Assembly (NCBI RefSeq): GCF_003634695.1
Contig: NZ_RBWV01000017.1
Location: 124,001 to 188,000, forward strand
Length of the DNA: 64,000 bases
DNA from: Motilibacter peucedani
GTDB taxonomy: Bacteria > Actinomycetota > Actinomycetes > Motilibacterales > Motilibacteraceae
Direction of reading: 5' to 3'
The translations under genes were made by a program, and so were the position numbers. Positions 1 through 10,185 of the stretch are shown in pieces. Position 1 is the first letter of the stretch. Every line of letters starts with the position of its first letter. Under the pieces are notes generated by a model. The model was given only the letters and a program-made list of their open reading frames with translations. It did not search any database and was not told the DNA's origin.

Positions 1-119
1 ACAACCTCAAGACCTGGCACGGCTGGCGCACCTGGACCACCCCCGACGGAGCCATCGCCCACCGCACACCACTCGGCCGCACCTACACCATCCCCGTCCC
101 ACCCCAACCCACCGTGTAG
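1..119 (+). CDS. C-terminal fragment of an HNH endonuclease/DUF222-type protein (5' end outside window)
   Basis: Reading from base 3, 38 codons stay open to a TAG at 117-119. The encoded tail (NLKTWHGWRTWTTP, then a PLGRTYT motif) resembles the end of actinobacterial DUF222/HNH endonuclease proteins, where an H-x-LKT-H-x-GW stretch is followed by a W-TSP-x-GRTYT ending. Only the tail is visible, so the HNH catalytic residues cannot be checked. Codon use is rich in ACC and CCC, unlike the GTC/GAG-rich genes that follow. The family is a dispersed multicopy one in actinobacteria, so the call rests on resemblance of a short tail. Confidence 0.5.
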   Translation, partial: NLKTWHGWRTWTTPDGAIAHRTPLGRTYTIPVPPQPTV

Positions 120-159
120 CCGGTCAGGGCGAGGGTGGCGGAGCGCGTGACGCCCGCGC

Positions 160-1068
160 TCAGCCGGCGGACGCGCGCGCCTCGGTGAGGGCGGCCTCGG
201 CAGCGATGACCTCCTGCGCGGCTGCCTCGGCGGCGGCCTGGGCCTGAGCGTCCCGCTCCTCCGCCTCGCCGAGAGCCGCCCTCACCCGCTCGAGCTCCGC
301 GCGCGCCTCGTCCGCCTCCGTCACCCGCACGCGGTGAGCCTCCCGGGTCGCGCGCAGGTCCTCCTCCGCCTTGGCCACCGCCTCACGGCGACGACGCTCA
401 GCCTCCTTGCGCTCGGCCTCCTTGCGCTCGGCCGCCTCGGCGCGCTCGGCCTCCCGACGCGCGGCCGTCCCGCCCGCCGCCGCCTCGCCTGCGGCGCCCT
501 TTCCCTCCCCTGCCTCGCCGCCAGCCCCCTCACCCGCCGGCACCCTCGCAGCCCCACCCCCGACGGGGGCCGCGCCACCTCCAGCAGCCCCTAGCGCCGG
601 CCCGAACCCCGCGTACTCCAGCGGCTTCACCAGCGTGCCGGCGAGCACCTGCGCGGCAGCGTCCTCGTCGGACAACGCCGCCTCGAGCGTCTGCTCGAGC
701 TCGCGGACCGCGTCGGCGGTCACCCGCCCGCCAGCCGCCTGGCCGCTGTGCGCAGCCTGCCGGCCCAGCGCGGCGACGACGGTGTGCCGCTCGCGCGAGA
801 AGGCGCGCAGCGAGTCGGCGTCGAGCGAGGTGCTCGCCTTGCGCAGCTGGGCCCCGAGGGCGAGCAGCTGCGCGACCGCGGGGCGGTCCTCGCGCACCAG
901 GCGGTTGACGAGCCAGGCCGACACCGTGGGGCGGTGCAGCGCCGAGATCCGCTTGGCCAGAGCAGCGTCGCCGGAGCCCTTGGCGGCGCGGGCGTGCTCG
1001 TCGCGGCGCTTGACGAACCCCTCGGGCGGCTCGGTGAAGAGCTCGTCGAGCACCTGCTCGAAGTCCAT
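160..1068 (-). CDS. Conserved hypothetical protein with long C-terminal coiled coil
   Basis: This encodes 302 residues starting MDFEQVLDELF. The N-terminal 150 residues are helical and charged and include a HRPTVSAWLVNRL stretch that I have seen in unnamed actinobacterial proteins. Residues about 160-200 are a Gly/Ala/Glu-rich linker. The remainder is a heptad-like Glu/Arg/Ala coiled coil with several AERxEAER repeats. There is no signal peptide, membrane segment or catalytic motif. It diverges from the FUSC gene with only 60 bp between the starts. Function is unknown; a structural or scaffolding role is only a guess from the coiled coil. Confidence 0.75.
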   Translation of the reverse strand: MDFEQVLDELFTEPPEGFVKRRDEHARAAKGSGDAALAKRISALHRPTVSAWLVNRLVREDRPAVAQLLALGAQLRKASTSLDADSLRAFSRERHTVVAALGRQAAHSGQAAGGRVTADAVRELEQTLEAALSDEDAAAQVLAGTLVKPLEYAGFGPALGAAGGGAAPVGGGAARVPAGEGAGGEAGEGKGAAGEAAAGGTAARREAERAEAAERKEAERKEAERRRREAVAKAEEDLRATREAHRVRVTEADEARAELERVRAALGEAEERDAQAQAAAEAAAQEVIAAEAALTEARASAG

Positions 1069-1128
1069 GGCGACACCCTGCCACCCGCCGACCGTCGCCC
1101 GGGGCAGCGCTGCGGCAGACTCTGCGCC

Positions 1129-3240
1129 ATGGCGACGGGCACCGTGCGATCGCTCGTGCGCCAGCTGGCGGCGGTCGACCGCTCGCTGCTGCTCCCGGGC
1201 GCGGCAGTGCGGGCGGCCGTCGGCGTGGCGGTCGTGCTCGTCGTGGGCGTGGCAGCCGGGTCGCCGGCGTCCGCGGTGGCCGCGGCAGCCGGGGCGTTCT
1301 CGGTCGGCATCGCCTCGATCCAGGGCGCCTACCGCAGCCGGGTGCAGGCGACGGTCGCCACGAGCATCGCGATGGCGCTCTCGACCCTGGTCGGCGCCTT
1401 CGTCGTGCGGTGGGAGCCGCTCGCGGTCGGCACCGTCGCGGTGTGGGCGTTCGCGGCCGGCATGGCCACGGCGTTCGGCCCGCCGGGCACGGTCGTCGGG
1501 CTGCAGGCGGCGGTCGCCCTGCTCATCGCCGGCGACTTCGCCATGACCGCGCGCGAGGCCGTGACGCGCTCGCTGCTCGTGCTCGCCGGCGGCCTCCTGC
1601 AGACCGCCCTCGTCGTCGCGGTGTGGCCGCTGCGCTCCTACGCCGCCGAGCGGCGCGCCGTCGCAGCCGTCTACCGCGCGCTCGCCGACTACGCGGGCCA
1701 GGCGGTGGGCGCACCCGGTGACGTGCCGCCCCCGCGGGCCGACGAGCTGAGCGCCGCAGCGGCCGTGCTCGGCGACCCCAACCCGTTCGGCCGCGACGGT
1801 CCGCGCGCGGGGTTCCGCGCGCTGGTGGACATCGCCGGCCGCGTGCGGCTCGAGCTGTCAGCGCTCACGCACGCCCGTGCCCGCGCGCTCGGGAGGCGGA
1901 GGGACGACGACGTACGCAGCATCGACGCCGCCCTCGGCCAGCTGGCCGTCGACCTCGGCGGCGTCGCCGACGAGCTGCTTCCGTGGTTCCCGCACGAGGC
2001 GCAGCCCGCCGGCGCCGAGGCCAGCGCGACCGACGGACTGCGGCCCTCGGTGGTCGCCAGCATCGAGGCGCTGCGCGGGCAGCTGCGCTCGGCGGCGCGC
2101 GTGGCGAGCGGGTTGGCGAGCCGCAACGGGCCCGACGCGCCACGGGCAGGGTCGTCGCAGCTGTTCGAGATCAGCGAGCCGCACCTGCTGCCGCCGCTGG
2201 CGGAGCCGATGCTGGCGCTGCGCGCGTCGTGGGACCTGCGCTCCGAGACGATGCGCCACGCCCTGCGGCTCGCCGCGGTCGTGCTGGTCGCGTCGCTGCT
2301 GTTCCACACCTTCCCGCTGCCGCACGGCTACTGGGTCGCGCTGACCGCGCTCGTCGTCCTGCGTCCCGACTTCGCCTCGACGATGAGCCGGGGCGTCGCC
2401 CGCGTCATCGGAACGGCTCTGGGAGCCCTCGTCGCGACCGTCGTGGCGGCCGAGCTGAGACCGGCCGCCGGGGCGCTCGTCGTGCTCGTGTCGCTCTGCG
2501 CGTTCGTCGGCTACCTGATCTTCCGCGCCAACCAGGCGATCTTCTCGACGTTCCTCACGGGCTACGTGGTCTTCCTGCTCGCCCTGGTCGGCCTGCCGGG
2601 TCGCCAGGCGGCGCTCGACCGGCTCGTCGACACGGCGATCGGCGGCACGCTGGCCCTCGTCGCCTACGCCGCGTGGCCCACGTGGGAGGCCGGCCGGGTC
2701 CGTGAGCGGCTGGCCGAGCTGGTGACCACGCAGGTGGCCTACGCGAGCGACGTGCTCGAGGCGTACGCGTCGGCGACCGCCCGCACCGGCGCCGGCCTGG
2801 CGCGCACGCAGGCCGACACCCGACGGGCGCGGGCCAGCGCGGAGGCCTCAGTGCAGCGCTTCGCCGTGGAGCCCCGCGCCCGGCGCGCGGCTGAGGGCGA
2901 CCTGCTCGACATCGCACTGGCCGAAGGCGTCATCGCCGCCGCCCAGCGCGACGCGCAGGCGCTGCTCTCCCTTCACGCGCGGCTGCCCGGACAGGACGCC
3001 GAGGAGCTGCCCCAGGTCGCACCCTTCGTCGCCGAGCTGCGGCGGGCAGGGGCGGTGCTCGACGACGCGCTGCGCGGGCGGCCGCGGCGCCACGCGTACC
3101 CCGCGCTGCGCGCCGCCCAGCTGCGCCTCGCGGCCGAGCTGGGCGACGCGACGGTGCACCGCAGGCTCGTGGCGCTCGAGACCGACATCGTCGTCGACGC
3201 GCTCGACACCATGGCGCACCTCGCGGGCGTCATCCGCTGA
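1129..3240 (+). CDS. FUSC-family (YccS/YhfK-like) integral membrane protein
   Basis: This 703-residue protein has the two-block layout of fusaric-acid-resistance-type (FUSC) proteins: an N-terminal cluster of membrane helices (residues about 25-170), a soluble middle, a second cluster (about 385-520) with an HGYWVALTALVVLRPDF motif, and a helical soluble tail. FUSC members are inner-membrane proteins often linked to efflux of aromatic acids, but the substrate here is unknown. ATG 1129 is chosen because the preceding in-frame sequence lacks membrane character and overlaps the divergent gene's start. A CAGACT box 7 nt before this ATG could be the -10 of a leaderless promoter. The 3' end overlaps the convergent oxidoreductase by 11 bp. 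Confidence 0.85.
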   Translation: MATGTVRSLVRQLAAVDRSLLLPGAAVRAAVGVAVVLVVGVAAGSPASAVAAAAGAFSVGIASIQGAYRSRVQATVATSIAMALSTLVGAFVVRWEPLAVGTVAVWAFAAGMATAFGPPGTVVGLQAAVALLIAGDFAMTAREAVTRSLLVLAGGLLQTALVVAVWPLRSYAAERRAVAAVYRALADYAGQAVGAPGDVPPPRADELSAAAAVLGDPNPFGRDGPRAGFRALVDIAGRVRLELSALTHARARALGRRRDDDVRSIDAALGQLAVDLGGVADELLPWFPHEAQPAGAEASATDGLRPSVVASIEALRGQLRSAARVASGLASRNGPDAPRAGSSQLFEISEPHLLPPLAEPMLALRASWDLRSETMRHALRLAAVVLVASLLFHTFPLPHGYWVALTALVVLRPDFASTMSRGVARVIGTALGALVATVVAAELRPAAGALVVLVSLCAFVGYLIFRANQAIFSTFLTGYVVFLLALVGLPGRQAALDRLVDTAIGGTLALVAYAAWPTWEAGRVRERLAELVTTQVAYASDVLEAYASATARTGAGLARTQADTRRARASAEASVQRFAVEPRARRAAEGDLLDIALAEGVIAAAQRDAQALLSLHARLPGQDAEELPQVAPFVAELRRAGAVLDDALRGRPRRHAYPALRAAQLRLAAELGDATVHRRLVALETDIVVDALDTMAHLAGVIR

Positions 3241-4252
3241 CGTCGACCAGCACCTTGCCGACCACCGCGTCGCGGACCATGTCGTGCGCGCGGCCGGTCT
3301 GCTCGAGGGGCACGTGGTGCAGCGGCAGCCCGCGCGCCTCACCGACGTCCAGGGCGCCGTCGGCGAGCGCGGCCGTGATGCCGGCCACGGCGTCGAGCTT
3401 GGCCTGCTCGGAGATCGTGTAGACGAGCACGAACTGCCAGCGGCTGTTGGACGACAGCAGCGTGCGCACCGGCAGCACGACGTCGTCGCCGCCGTCGTTG
3501 GCGTAGATCGCCACGGTGCCGCCGCGGGCGAGCACCTTGCCGTCGATCTCGGCGTTCGCCGCGGGAGCGACCTCGACGACGAGCTCGACGCCGTCCGGAG
3601 CGACGGCGCGCACCGAGGCCGCGACGTCCTGGCGCTTGTAGTCGACGACCTCGTGCGCGCCCGCCGCCCGCGCCAGCTCGGCCTTCTCCGGTGAGCTGAC
3701 GGTGGTGATGACGTGCGCTCCCGCCCAGCGGGCGAGCTGGATCGCCGCGTTGCCGACCGCACCGGCGCCGCCCGCGACGAGCACTGCGCGGCCGTCCAGG
3801 GAGCCGGGCGACAGGACGGCGGGGAAGCCGTCGGCCAGCGTGAGCGCCCGGTGCGCGGTCATGGCGGGGATGCCGAGGCTCGCGCCGAGGTCGGCGCTCG
3901 CCGACTCCGGCAGCGGGACGGCCAGGTGCTCGGGCAGCACGACGTGGTCCTGCGCCGTGCCCTCGGGCCGCTGCCACGCGGCCTGCCAGAGCCAGACCCG
4001 CGCGCCGACCGGAAGCGAGGCACCGGGCCCGACCGCGTCGACCACGCCGGCGCCGTCCTGGTTGGGGACGACCTGCGGGAACTTCAGCGGCTGCCCGGGG
4101 CCGTTGCCCTCGCGCGACTTCCAGTCGGTGGGGTTGACGCCCGAGCGCTCGACGCGTACGCGCACCTCCCCCGGCCCCGGCTCAGGGACCTCGCGCTCGA
4201 CGACGTGCAGGACCGAGGACGGCCCGGTCTCGGTGTGGACGACCGCACGCAC
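3230..4252 (-). CDS. NADPH:quinone reductase / zinc-independent MDR alcohol dehydrogenase-like oxidoreductase
   Basis: This 340-residue medium-chain dehydrogenase/reductase has an N-terminal GroES-like domain ([13 protein letters not shown], then [18 protein letters not shown]) and a Rossmann domain with the NADPH-binding [18 protein letters not shown] motif. The cysteines that bind catalytic and structural zinc in alcohol dehydrogenases are absent, which fits the quinone-oxidoreductase branch. Members reduce quinones or enones with NADPH in the cytoplasm; the substrate here cannot be read from sequence. The GTG start lies 3 bp after the stop of a small upstream gene, suggesting co-transcription. 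The 3' end overlaps the FUSC gene tail-to-tail. Confidence 0.88.
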   Translation of the reverse strand: MRAVVHTETGPSSVLHVVEREVPEPGPGEVRVRVERSGVNPTDWKSREGNGPGQPLKFPQVVPNQDGAGVVDAVGPGASLPVGARVWLWQAAWQRPEGTAQDHVVLPEHLAVPLPESASADLGASLGIPAMTAHRALTLADGFPAVLSPGSLDGRAVLVAGGAGAVGNAAIQLARWAGAHVITTVSSPEKAELARAAGAHEVVDYKRQDVAASVRAVAPDGVELVVEVAPAANAEIDGKVLARGGTVAIYANDGGDDVVLPVRTLLSSNSRWQFVLVYTISEQAKLDAVAGITAALADGALDVGEARGLPLHHVPLEQTGRAHDMVRDAVVGKVLVDVSG

Positions 4253-4255
4253 GCG

Positions 4256-4465
4256 CTACCTCCCCAGCACGCGGCCGAGCAGGCCGCGGGGACGGCGCCG
4301 GGGCGCGAGGAACTGGGAGGTCTGCAGCAGCGCGCGGCTGGTGCTGCTCGGGCCACGGGTCGACTCGAGCCGGTGGCCGGCAGCAGCGGCGCCACGGGCG
4401 GCCAGCGGCAGCGCGACGGCCAGCAGCAGACGGCTGCGCAGCAGACGGCGGATGAGCATGGGCAT
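4256..4465 (-). CDS. Small basic protein with N-terminal hydrophobic segment
   Basis: This encodes 69 residues beginning [17 protein letters not shown]. An arginine-rich N terminus leads into a short hydrophobic stretch and an Ala-rich segment, then a Ser/Thr linker and a very basic C terminus ([14 protein letters not shown]). It could be membrane-anchored or exported. The start is the first of two close ATGs, with a GGAAGAGG ribosome-binding site 7 nt upstream. The stop is 3 bp before the oxidoreductase GTG, which supports a real translationally coupled gene. No family recognised. A longer upstream reading is possible but would lose the good ribosome site. Confidence 0.5.
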   Translation of the reverse strand: MPMLIRRLLRSRLLLAVALPLAARGAAAAGHRLESTRGPSSTSRALLQTSQFLAPRRRPRGLLGRVLGR

Positions 4466-4598
4466 GACGAGCCTCTTCCCTCGGGGACGTTCACCCCCCT
4501 CCTGCCCCGTGCAGGTGCGGGCGACCCGCGTGACCCGTTGTCGACGTGGGCAGGCAGGTGCAGCAGGATGCAGAGCAGTCGCGAACCGTGGAGGACAC

Positions 4599-6242
<1,644 letters not shown>

Positions 6243-6254
6243 CGGCCCGGCCGG

Positions 6255-6956
6255 ATGCGGACCGAGCAGCGTCGCCCGGCCGTCCGGCTGCTCCACGAGC
6301 TGGTGGTGCTCGGTGGTCTGTGGCTCGTCTACAGCGTCGGCCGGGGGCTCGCCGGCCGGCACACCACCGGCGCCCCCGGCCACGCCAGCGACGTCTGGTC
6401 GCTGGAGCGCCGCCTCCACCTGCCCAGCGAGGCGGCGCTCCAGCGCTTCGCCCTGCACTCCGAGGACCTCGTCAGGGTCGCGAACGTGTACTACGAGTTC
6501 GAGCACTTCGTCACCCTCGGCCTGGTCAGCCTCTACCTGCTGCTGGTGCGTCCGGAGAAGTACGACGCGTTCCGGCGGGTGCTGGTCGCGACCACGGCCC
6601 TCGCGCTCGTCGGGCACGTCGTCTATCCCCTGATGCCGCCGCGGATGCGGCCGGACTTCGGCATCGTCGACACCGGCGTGCGCTTCGGCCAGTCGGTCTA
6701 CGGCGCCGACCCGCACAACCACGGGCTGCTCAACCAGTACGCCGCGATGCCCTCGATGCACGTGGCCTGGGCGTTCCTGTTCGCCGGCACCGTCATCTGG
6801 GCGGCACGCTCGCGGTGGCGGTGGCTGATGCTGCTCGACCCGGTGGCGACCACGTGGGTCGTGGTCGTCACCGGCAACCACTACTGGGTCGACGGGATCG
6901 TCGGCGTGCTCTGCCTGCTCGTCGCCTGGGCAGCGTGCAGCAGATGGCGCCGGTGA
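6255..6956 (+). CDS. PAP2-superfamily membrane phosphatase/phosphotransferase
   Basis: This 233-residue protein has about five or six membrane helices and the catalytic pair of the PAP2_3 (Aur1/inositolphosphotransferase-like) branch: MPSMHVAWA carries one catalytic His and GNHYWVDG the H-x3-D motif. Such enzymes hydrolyse or transfer phosphate on lipid phosphates. It follows pgm by 12 bp and overlaps the next gene by 13 bp. The next gene begins with a clearly paralogous PAP2 domain (both contain a RRLEHALHL or RRLHLPSEAAL-type segment and a PPR motif before GIVDT), so the pair looks like a tandem duplication. Substrate unknown. Confidence 0.85.
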   Translation: MRTEQRRPAVRLLHELVVLGGLWLVYSVGRGLAGRHTTGAPGHASDVWSLERRLHLPSEAALQRFALHSEDLVRVANVYYEFEHFVTLGLVSLYLLLVRPEKYDAFRRVLVATTALALVGHVVYPLMPPRMRPDFGIVDTGVRFGQSVYGADPHNHGLLNQYAAMPSMHVAWAFLFAGTVIWAARSRWRWLMLLDPVATTWVVVVTGNHYWVDGIVGVLCLLVAWAACSRWRR

Positions 6957-8941
6957 CGCGGCCGCCGTGGCGGCGCGAGCTGGCGCTGGGGCTCGCGGTC
7001 TTCGCCGTCTACAGCGTCGTCTCGGGGCTGGACTGGTCGGGTCGCCGGCAGACCGCCGAGGACCACGCCCACCGCCTGCGGCGCCTGGAGCACGCCCTCC
7101 ACCTCGACCCGGAGCGCGCGCTCAACTCCTGGCTGGCGCCGCACTCCACCCTGCGGGTGCTGGCGAACTACGAGTACGCCACCACGTACGTCATCAGCAG
7201 CTTCGCCCTGCTGTTCTGGCTCTGGTGGCGCCGGCCCGAGACCTACCGCTGGGCCCGCACGTCGTTCGTGGTCCTCAACCTGCTGGGCGTGGCCTGCTTC
7301 GCGCTGTGGCCGCTCATGCCACCGCGCCTGCTGCCGGGCAGCGGCATCGTCGACACCGTGCGGCTCGGCCGCACGTGGGGGTCGTGGGGGTCGCCGCTGG
7401 TGAGCCACGCCAACGAGCTGGCGGCCATGCCCTCGCTGCACCTGGCGTGGGCGATGTGGGTGAGCGCGGTGCTCGCGCTCATCGCCGGCGGCCGGCGCAC
7501 GCAGGTGCTCAGCGCCCTGCACGTGCTGCTGACGCTGTTCGTCATCCTCGCCACCGGCAACCACTTCCTGCTCGACGCGGTGGCGGGCGCGGTGCTGGTG
7601 TGGCTCTCGACCTCGCTGACGGCACCGGACCGGGTGGCCGCGCCCGACCTGTTCTTCCTGCGGGTGGAGACGCCCGCGGCGCCCCAGCACGTGGGAGGGG
7701 TGGTCCTGCTCGACACCTCCGAGCGACCGGCCCCGACGCTCGAGCAGGTGCGCGGCGTCGTGCGGTCCGCGCTGCCTGCGCTCCCGCGCTTCCGCCAGCG
7801 CCTGACGACCGACTCGGCCTGGCGGCGGCCGCGCTGGGTCGAGGACGCGACGCTCGAGCTCGACCGGCACGTCGAGCTGCGCACGGTCGAGGGTGAGCAG
7901 GGCTTCCTCGACCTGGTCGGCGAGCTGGCCGGCTCGGCGCTCCCGCGCGACCGGCCGCTCTGGCGCGTCGTCCTCGTGCACGGCCTGGCGCCCGACCGGG
8001 CGGCGCTCGTGCTGCTCGTCCACCACGTCGTCGCCGACGGCATCGGCGTGGTCGCGCAGGCGCGGCTGCTGCTCGAGCCTCCACCCGGGCCGGCCGCCGC
8101 GCCGGGCCGCGACCGGCGGCCCGGGATGCTCGCGCGGGCGGGTGCGACGGTCGTCGGGCTGGCGCAGCTGGCGACCGACGGGCGCCCGCGGCTGCAGCTG
8201 CCGGGGGGCGGGCCGTCGCGTGCGTTCGCCACCGTCGTCGTGCCCATGGAGCAGGTGCGCCGCACCGCCCGCGCCCACGGCGCTCGGGTGACCGACGTGC
8301 TGCTCAGCGCGGTCGCCGGCGGGCTGTCGCGGGCGGGCGTCGGGGAAGTCGGCGAGCTGCGCGCAGCGGTGCCGCTGATGGTCCGGCGGCCGGGCGCCGA
8401 GGGCAACGCCACCTCGGCGGTCATGGTCGACGTGCCGCTGGGTCCGCAGCCCGAGGACCACCGGCTGCGGCAGGTCGCGGCGCGTACGGGTCGGCTGCGC
8501 ACGCCCACGCGCGCGCTGGCGTCGCGGTTCGTCCAGCAGCGCGTCGGCGCGCTGCTCCCGGCGCGGGCGCACGCCGCGTTCGCGCGGGCGGTCTACGGGC
8601 CGGGCTTCCTGCAGGCGGTGGTCTCGAACATGCCTGGTGCCGACGAGCGCCTGGCGCTGGCCGGTGCGCCGCTGCTGGCCGCGTTCCCGCTCGTGCCGCT
8701 GGCGCCCGGCACCGCCGTGGGAGTCGGCGCCCTGGGCTGGGACGGCGACTTCTGCATCGGGGTGGGCACCGACCCGGGAGCTGTGGACGCCGGTGCGCTG
8801 GCCGCGGGTGTCGCGGCGGTGCTCGACGAGCTGGCGGCTCAGGCCGAGGGCGACCAGGCGAGCGCCAGCACCAGCCGGGCGCGCACGGCGGGGTCCTGGA
8901 GCGAGTCGCCGAAGCGGTCGTGGAGCTGGCCCATGCGGTAG
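6944..8941 (+). CDS. Fusion: PAP2-type lipid phosphatase domain + wax-ester synthase/diacylglycerol acyltransferase (WS/DGAT) domain
   Basis: A single 665-codon frame. Residues about 10-220 form a PAP2-like membrane domain with MPSLHLAWA and the H-x3-D motif in GNHFLLD. Residues about 235-640 form a WS/DGAT (atf) domain with the acyltransferase motif HHVVADG (His360, His361, Asp365) and the C-terminal SNMPG block of DUF1298. Phosphatidate phosphatase makes diacylglycerol and DGAT acylates it to triacylglycerol, so the fusion could join the last two steps at the membrane; this is inference. Start is ATG 6944 or GTG 6953, the latter overlapping the previous stop as GTGA. The last about 34 residues are antisense to the regulator gene and may be non-conserved. 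Confidence 0.85.
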   Translation: MAPVTRPPWRRELALGLAVFAVYSVVSGLDWSGRRQTAEDHAHRLRRLEHALHLDPERALNSWLAPHSTLRVLANYEYATTYVISSFALLFWLWWRRPETYRWARTSFVVLNLLGVACFALWPLMPPRLLPGSGIVDTVRLGRTWGSWGSPLVSHANELAAMPSLHLAWAMWVSAVLALIAGGRRTQVLSALHVLLTLFVILATGNHFLLDAVAGAVLVWLSTSLTAPDRVAAPDLFFLRVETPAAPQHVGGVVLLDTSERPAPTLEQVRGVVRSALPALPRFRQRLTTDSAWRRPRWVEDATLELDRHVELRTVEGEQGFLDLVGELAGSALPRDRPLWRVVLVHGLAPDRAALVLLVHHVVADGIGVVAQARLLLEPPPGPAAAPGRDRRPGMLARAGATVVGLAQLATDGRPRLQLPGGGPSRAFATVVVPMEQVRRTARAHGARVTDVLLSAVAGGLSRAGVGEVGELRAAVPLMVRRPGAEGNATSAVMVDVPLGPQPEDHRLRQVAARTGRLRTPTRALASRFVQQRVGALLPARAHAAFARAVYGPGFLQAVVSNMPGADERLALAGAPLLAAFPLVPLAPGTAVGVGALGWDGDFCIGVGTDPGAVDAGALAAGVAAVLDELAAQAEGDQASASTSRARTAGSWSESPKRSWSWPMR

Positions 8942-10065
8942 CGGACCGTCTGCGGGTGCACGTGGAGCTCCGAGGCGACAGCCTGCCGGTCGCCGAGGTG
9001 CAGCAGCCAGGAGGCGAGCGTCTGGACCAGCCGCTCGCGCGTCGCCGGGGCGAGCCCGTCGAGCGGGCGCAGCACCTGCTCGCGCAGGGCCGCGAGCAGC
9101 GCGGGGTCGCGCCAGACGATGATCGCGTCGAGGTGCTCGTCGACGAAGAGCGGATCCTCGCGCAGCACGCCGCTGCGGCGCAGCAGCGCCGCGGCCTCGG
9201 CGACGTGGAGGCTGGCCGGCAGGTCCTTGACCGGCACGAGCGGCCCGATCACGGCGCCGGCGCCCTGCAGCCGCGTCGCCAGCCGTTCGCGCCGACCCTG
9301 CTCGGGCGGGTCGGGGACGATCGCGCCGAGCATCCGCAGCCGCCGCACCGGGAGCATCGAGGGCTCGAGCCGGGAGACGATGCGCTCGGCCGCCGGCAGG
9401 GTCGGGTCGAGGAAGACCACGGCTGCCTTCACCGGCAGCCGCCAGCCCGCGCGCGCCGCCGCGGCGGCGACGGCACCGGTGTCGGAGCGGTCCGAGAGCA
9501 GCAGCTCCACGAGCTCGTCGCGCATCCGCGCCCGGGCACCGGCGGCATCGGTCTGCTCCTGGAGGAACCCCTCGGCCGACGCCGAGGACAGCTGGTCGAC
9601 GAGCAGGAACAGCGCCTCGGCCAGCGCCGCCAGACCGCCCGCGTCCACCCCGGCGCCGAGGGCCGTCCGCGAGATGTGCCGCCAGGCCAGGCGCGACCCC
9701 ACCTGGTAGGCCGCCAGCAACGAGCGCAGCTCCCGGCCCTCGCGCCACTGGGCGCGCCCGATCTCCTCGAAGACCGCGTGCTGCACCTCCGGCTCGTCCG
9801 AGCGCGGGAGCGGTCCGGTGCCCGTGGCGGCGATCTCGCGAGCCAGCTCGACCAGGCGCTCGATGCCCAGCCGGCCAGTGCTGGTGACCTCGTCGAGGTT
9901 GTCGCGCACGAAGGCCGAGTAGTCGGGCAGCACGTCGGCGAGCGTCTCGGCGAGCTCGCCCAGCAGCGGCGGGAGGCCGGCCACGAGCGCCCCCAGCAGG
10001 CGGTCGCGACCGTCGTCCGGCGCACGGCTGGAGGGCAGGCGTACCGTGCGCTCGCTGCCCGCCAC
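8839..10065 (-). CDS. PucR/CdaR-like helix-turn-helix transcriptional regulator
   Basis: This encodes 408 residues. The first about 160 are a helical sensor domain like the RsbRD/PucR N-terminal region (LPDYSAFVRDNLDEV, then GRELRSLLAAYQVG), followed by a middle domain. The C-terminal PucR-type helix-turn-helix has a RQAVASELHVHPQTVRYRM core. GTG 10065 is preferred because AGAGGAG lies 5 nt upstream; an in-frame ATG lies further upstream. It diverges from the hopanoid operon with 120 bp between starts and AT-rich TTGT/ACAA repeats there, so it is a good candidate for its regulator. The 3' end overlaps the PAP2-DGAT gene by 103 bp. Confidence 0.85.
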   Translation of the reverse strand: MAGSERTVRLPSSRAPDDGRDRLLGALVAGLPPLLGELAETLADVLPDYSAFVRDNLDEVTSTGRLGIERLVELAREIAATGTGPLPRSDEPEVQHAVFEEIGRAQWREGRELRSLLAAYQVGSRLAWRHISRTALGAGVDAGGLAALAEALFLLVDQLSSASAEGFLQEQTDAAGARARMRDELVELLLSDRSDTGAVAAAAARAGWRLPVKAAVVFLDPTLPAAERIVSRLEPSMLPVRRLRMLGAIVPDPPEQGRRERLATRLQGAGAVIGPLVPVKDLPASLHVAEAAALLRRSGVLREDPLFVDEHLDAIIVWRDPALLAALREQVLRPLDGLAPATRERLVQTLASWLLHLGDRQAVASELHVHPQTVRYRMGQLHDRFGDSLQDPAVRARLVLALAWSPSA

Positions 10066-10102
10066 ACCGGCTCCTCTCGACGCGTCCGTAGGACGAAGCA
10101 TC

Positions 10103-10137
10103 TTGTACGGCCGTGACAATTCCCAGCGACTTATTGT
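10103..10137. promoter_or_regulatory. Candidate operator/promoter between the PucR-like regulator and hpnC
   Basis: Three TTGT/ACAA half-sites lie at 10103-10106, 10116-10119 and 10134-10137. The first two flank an 8-bp palindrome (ACGGCCGT) and the last two form ACAAT-N12-ATTGT. TATTGT at 10132-10137 fits a -10 box for hpnC, with no good -35, as expected for an activator-dependent promoter. It is the only AT-rich part of the divergent gap. Binding by the neighbouring PucR-like protein is inferred. Confidence 0.4.
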
Positions 10138-10185
10138 GCTCCTGGGGTGCAGACGCCCGCGCGCCGCTGCTCGAAGGATGGGTCC

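Noticed and set aside
3702-4598. Extended upstream start for phosphoglucomutase
   Set aside because: Extension is antisense to the oxidoreductase gene and non-homologous; ATG 4599 with GGAGG gives the normal family length.
7600-7700. Frameshift artefact joining the PAP2 and DGAT domains
   Set aside because: The frame is continuous through the linker and both domains follow in the same phase; no sign of a compensating shift.
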